A DNA stretch of 64,000 nucleotides from UBA822 sp965249775 (lineage in GTDB: Bacteria > Gemmatimonadota > Gemmatimonadetes > Longimicrobiales > Gaopeijiaceae). Position 1 is the first letter of the stretch, and each line of letters begins with the position of its first letter. This document shows, in pieces, positions 61,391 through 64,000 of the stretch. The notes under the pieces are model-generated. The model searched no databases. It was not told the DNA's origin and saw only the letters and a list, made by a program, of their open reading frames with translations. A program made the translations under genes and the position numbers. The stretch lies in assembly GCA_965249775.1 (NCBI GenBank), contig OZ252253.1, positions 4,464,001-4,528,000 of the forward strand, given 5' to 3'.

Positions 61391-62178
61391 GATCGGCCTG
61401 GGCTTTCGGTGTCGGGGGCCTCATCATGCTCTGGTATTCGGCCGGGGTCGTGCTGCTTTCCTTCTTCGGAAGCCAGAGGGCGCTTTGCCGATCATGTGAA
61501 TCGAAGGCACGCAAATGGTCCCGGGCCGTGCTCAGGTTGGCGGGCGTCTCCGTTCGCGTCGAGGGTGCCGCGAACCTGGCGCCGGAGGGGGGCTTCATCA
61601 TCGTCGCCAATCATGAGTCCTGGTTCGACGTGTGGGCCCTTGCAGGCTGTCTGCCTGTCAACGCCCGGTTCGTGGCCAAGAAGGAACTGGAGCGCGTTCC
61701 CCTCTTCGGTCGTGCATGGCGAGCTTGCGGCCACATTTCCATCGACCGTGCGGACCATGCCTCGGCGATCGAGTCCATGACCAGGGCCGGCCTGCGGATC
61801 AAGGACGAGGACCTGCACATCCTCTCCTTTGCGGAAGGGACGCGCTCCTCGGACGGCGCACTACACCCGTTCAAGAAGGGTCCGTTCGTGATCGCGATTC
61901 AGGGAGGCATACCCGTCGTTCCAGTCGGCGTGGTCGGCAGCCGGCGGATCATGCCCAAGGGATCCTTCCGGAGTCGCAAGGGAACCATCACGGTTCGAAT
62001 CGGTGACCCCATCTCCGTGGCGGGTATGGAGCATGCCGACCGAGACGGACTTCGCGACGCCACTTGGGACGCCGTCGCCAAGCTTCGGGGCGGAGAGGGA
62101 CGGACCTCCTGCCTACCGGGGGAACCGCCATTGGACGATGTTCCGGAGCCATCGCGGTCGAGCTCGGAGGGAGCCTAA
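61384..62178 (+). CDS. plsC: 1-acyl-sn-glycerol-3-phosphate acyltransferase (PlsC family)
   Basis: The 264-residue protein has an N-terminal membrane helix (GGLIMLWYSAGVVLLSFF), the NHESWFD acyltransferase motif (HX4D), KKELERVPLFGRA, FAEGTRSSDG and IPVVPVGVVGS. It transfers an acyl chain to lysophosphatidic acid. The ATG at 61384 has GGGAG upstream and is preferred to the GTG at 61378. The C-terminal 25 residues are Pro/Glu-rich. Confidence 0.92.
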   Translation: MLRSAWAFGVGGLIMLWYSAGVVLLSFFGSQRALCRSCESKARKWSRAVLRLAGVSVRVEGAANLAPEGGFIIVANHESWFDVWALAGCLPVNARFVAKKELERVPLFGRAWRACGHISIDRADHASAIESMTRAGLRIKDEDLHILSFAEGTRSSDGALHPFKKGPFVIAIQGGIPVVPVGVVGSRRIMPKGSFRSRKGTITVRIGDPISVAGMEHADRDGLRDATWDAVAKLRGGEGRTSCLPGEPPLDDVPEPSRSSSEGA

Positions 62179-62181
62179 GGC

Positions 62182-63462
62182 GTGTCAGCGATCATAGATG
62201 TGAGGGGGCGGGAGATTCTGGACTCACGCGGAAACCCGACGGTGGAAGCGGAGGTGCTGTTGGAGACGGGCGTACGGGGCCGGGCCGCCGTTCCGAGCGG
62301 AGCCTCGACGGGCGAGCACGAGGCGGTCGAGCGCCGAGACGGGGACGCCGGAAGGTACCTGGGGAAGGGCGTCCAGGGGGCGGTGAATTCGATCAACACC
62401 GAGATCTTCCAGGCCGTTCGGGGCTTCGAGGCTCGAGAGCAGCTGGACCTTGACCGAACGATGATCGAGCTCGACGGAACTCCAAACAAGGCGCGGCTCG
62501 GGGCGAATGCGATCCTGGCAGTCTCACTCGCGGCTGCCCGTGCGGCGGCTCAGGAAAACCAGTTGCCCCTGTACAAATACCTCGGCACGGCCCAGTCCAA
62601 TGTTGTTCCCGTCCCGATGATGAATATTCTGAACGGAGGCGCCCACGCCCCGAACAACGTCGACATTCAGGAGTTCATGGTCATGCCCGTGGGCTTCGAC
62701 ACGTTTTCTGAGGGCCTGCGTTGCGGCGTCGAGGTCTTCCACCACCTGAAGAAGGTTCTGTCCGAGAAGGGGCTCAGTACGGCCGTGGGGGACGAGGGTG
62801 GTTTCGCCCCCGATCTTTCGAGCAACGAGGAAGCTGTCGAGGTCGTCCTCACGGCGATCGAGAGGGCCGGGTTCCAAGCCGGAGACGACGTGTTGCTGGC
62901 GATCGATGCTGCTGCGAGCGAGTGGATGGAGGAAGACGAGTACGTCTTTCGGTGGTCGTCCGGGGAACGGCGCGACGCCGCCGGGATGGTCGAGTTCTGG
63001 ACCGACTGGCTCGATCGGTATCCCATTCGATCCTTGGAAGATCCACTTGGAGAGAACGATTGGGAGGGCTGGGAGCGGCTCACTGATGCGTTGGGCGCGA
63101 CCACCCAGATCGTGGGTGACGACATCTTCGTGACTAATGTGACCAAGCTGGAGCGGGGCGTGCGCAACGGCGTTGCCAACGCGATTCTCATCAAGGTCAA
63201 CCAGATCGGAACCCTCACGGAGACGCTCGAAACGATCCGCCTGGCAGACGACTCCGGCTACAAGTCGGTAATCTCGCACAGGTCGGGCGAGACCGAGGAC
63301 ACCGCGATCGCGGATTTGGCGGTGGCGACCGGTGCGGGGCAAATCAAGACCGGCAGCGCGAGTCGAACCGATCGTGTCGCGAAGTACAACCAACTGCTCC
63401 GAATCGAAGAGGCCCTGGGAGAATCGGCCACCTATCCAGGAACGAGCCTGTGGGCGCGATGA
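62182..63462 (+). CDS. eno: Enolase
   Basis: The 426-residue protein (GTG start) has IIDVRGREILDSRGNPTVEA, VPSGASTGEHEAVERRDGD, LNGGAHAPNNVDIQEFM, VGDEGGFAPDL, IVGDDIFVTN, LIKVNQIGTLTET and SHRSGETEDTAIADLAV. It interconverts 2-phosphoglycerate and phosphoenolpyruvate in glycolysis. One internal segment, SLEDPLGENDWEGW, is the usual metal-binding region. An FtsB-like gene follows, a common arrangement. Confidence 0.97.
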   Translation: MSAIIDVRGREILDSRGNPTVEAEVLLETGVRGRAAVPSGASTGEHEAVERRDGDAGRYLGKGVQGAVNSINTEIFQAVRGFEAREQLDLDRTMIELDGTPNKARLGANAILAVSLAAARAAAQENQLPLYKYLGTAQSNVVPVPMMNILNGGAHAPNNVDIQEFMVMPVGFDTFSEGLRCGVEVFHHLKKVLSEKGLSTAVGDEGGFAPDLSSNEEAVEVVLTAIERAGFQAGDDVLLAIDAAASEWMEEDEYVFRWSSGERRDAAGMVEFWTDWLDRYPIRSLEDPLGENDWEGWERLTDALGATTQIVGDDIFVTNVTKLERGVRNGVANAILIKVNQIGTLTETLETIRLADDSGYKSVISHRSGETEDTAIADLAVATGAGQIKTGSASRTDRVAKYNQLLRIEEALGESATYPGTSLWAR

Positions 63463-63475
63463 AGAGAGGCACCCC

Positions 63476-63808
63476 GTGACGCCAACTAGGCAGACGGAGG
63501 GGAAGCTCCTGAAACGGCTTATCCTCTCCACTTTGATCGGGTTGTCCGTCTACTTCGCGTTGTTCGGTGGAGAGTACTCGGTTTTCGAGCTCAGACGCGT
63601 TCGAGCCGACAATCTCGAACTGGAACAGACGCTCACCGAATTGGAGCGGGCAAACGACTCGCTGCGGACCTGGGCGGAGGCCCTGGAGACGGACTCGGCG
63701 ACCATCGAACGGTTGGCGCGAGAACGATACGGCATGATTCGGTCAGGGGAGATCCTTTACCGCATGGCGGCCCCCGCGGACTCCGTGCAGGATCCGGAGC
63801 CACGCTGA
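63476..63808 (+). CDS. FtsB/DivIC-like septum formation protein
   Basis: From GTG 63476 the product has 110 residues: a short cytoplasmic start, one membrane helix (ILSTLIGLSVYFALFGG), then a periplasmic coiled coil (RVRADNLELEQTLTELERAN) and the ARERYGMIRSGEILYR segment typical of FtsB/DivIC. It would link FtsQ and FtsL at the divisome. It follows eno by 13 bases, as ftsB often does. The longer frame from 63332 is inside eno. Confidence 0.88.
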   Translation: MTPTRQTEGKLLKRLILSTLIGLSVYFALFGGEYSVFELRRVRADNLELEQTLTELERANDSLRTWAEALETDSATIERLARERYGMIRSGEILYRMAAPADSVQDPEPR

Positions 63809-63835
63809 GCCTACCACAAGGCCTGCCGCAAGCCT

Positions 63836-63861
63836 GAGACCGTCTCTGCTCAGTCGGTCTC
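63836..63861. terminator. Possible bidirectional hairpin between convergent genes
   Basis: GAGACCG (63836-63842) and CGGTCTC (63855-63861) pair over 7 bases around a 12-base loop, just after the FtsB-like gene and overlapping the end of the minus-strand frame. No clear T run is present, so the call is tentative. Confidence 0.4.
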
Positions 63862-63999
63862 GCCTTCTCCTATGGATCCTCGCCCGCTCTCTCCGTCGCC
63901 CATCTCCGTCGAGGGGGCGGCTTGCTCGTCCACCGGAGATCCTCCGCTCCCGACTCCCAGAAGGGCCTTGGCCGCATCGGTAAGCATGGCCTGATCAAC
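63850..63999 (-). CDS. C-terminal end of an unidentified minus-strand gene (partial)
   Basis: An open minus-strand frame enters from the right edge and ends at a TGA (63850-63852), giving at least 49 residues, beginning VDQAMLTDAAKALLGVGSGG and ending in an acidic Gly/Glu/Asp-rich tail (GDGESGRGSIGEGETD). Convergence with the preceding operon and the hairpin at 63836 fit a gene end. Too little is present for a product name. Confidence 0.5.
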   Translation of the reverse strand, partial: VDQAMLTDAAKALLGVGSGGSPVDEQAAPSTEMGDGESGRGSIGEGETD

Positions 64000-64000
64000 G

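Noticed and set aside
1..64000. CRISPR array, tRNA or rRNA genes
   Set aside because: No regularly spaced repeats with unique spacers and no cloverleaf or rRNA-like sequence were seen on either strand. A covariance-model scan would be decisive for small RNAs.

Overview
The window is a 64 kb piece of a GC-rich bacterial chromosome, densely packed with housekeeping genes that mostly run on the + strand in overlapping (ATGA-type) operons. I see no rRNA, tRNA, CRISPR array or prophage. The combination of an LPS-type envelope (LolA, Lnt, PpiD), TatA, FtsK, Ala/Glu-rich TPR proteins, a DUF4321 protein, inositol-phosphate synthase and a Minf_1886-type protein suggests a Gram-negative lineage such as Gemmatimonadota. 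The phylum is an inference from gene content, not a database result.

Layout. 1-3.6 kb: TPR protein (cut by the left edge), polyprenyl synthase, DUF4321 protein, TatA. 3.6-7.0 kb: gene-poor, with large hairpins, a Tat-signal protein, a 38-residue TatA-like mini-gene and a PpiD-type chaperone, all three genes on the minus strand. 7.1-14.8 kb: TPR protein with a repeated linear motif, aroQ, efp, accB, accC, comB, ftsK. 14.8-23.1 kb: lolA, rimO, hemL, outer-membrane-like protein, oxidoreductase, DUF4105 protein, lnt. 23.1-28.7 kb: rpmE-prfA-prmC, YlbF-like gene, CDP-alcohol phosphatidyltransferase plus inositol-3-phosphate synthase, tmk. 28.7-38.3 kb: ctpA, asparaginase, obg, dprA, hemW, hrcA, dnaJ, a minus-strand unknown, a YqeY-like gene. 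38.2-39.7 kb: a structured repeat element split by an IS630-family insertion. 39.7-48.4 kb: mutS2, dnaG, zinc-ribbon protein, recJ, rsmD, coaD. 48.5-51.8 kb: a partner-switching set (STAS protein, HATPase kinase, GAF-PP2C phosphatase) and rsmA. 51.8-56.7 kb: rex with a perfect Rex operator, a winged-helix/DEDDh exonuclease, thiolase, 3-hydroxyacyl-CoA dehydrogenase, Leu/Glu-type dehydrogenase. 56.7-64 kb: glyA, two small conserved-type proteins, nnr, thiL, plsC, eno, an FtsB-like gene, and the end of a convergent gene.

The most unusual feature is a dispersed element of about 300 bp with 28-32 bp terminal inverted repeats. There are two full copies (8824-9128 and 38246-39713, the second split by the IS) and three solo ends (8307, 25452, 56701). 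The two arms of each full copy match each other better than they match the arms of the other copy, and internal hairpins keep their shape while changing sequence, so the folded form appears to be under selection. Other points of note are the TatA-like mini-gene, a six-fold RPVVPIxSLAP motif in a TPR protein, a 29-bp duplication at the mutS2/dnaG junction, and in-frame tandem expansions in several otherwise conserved proteins.
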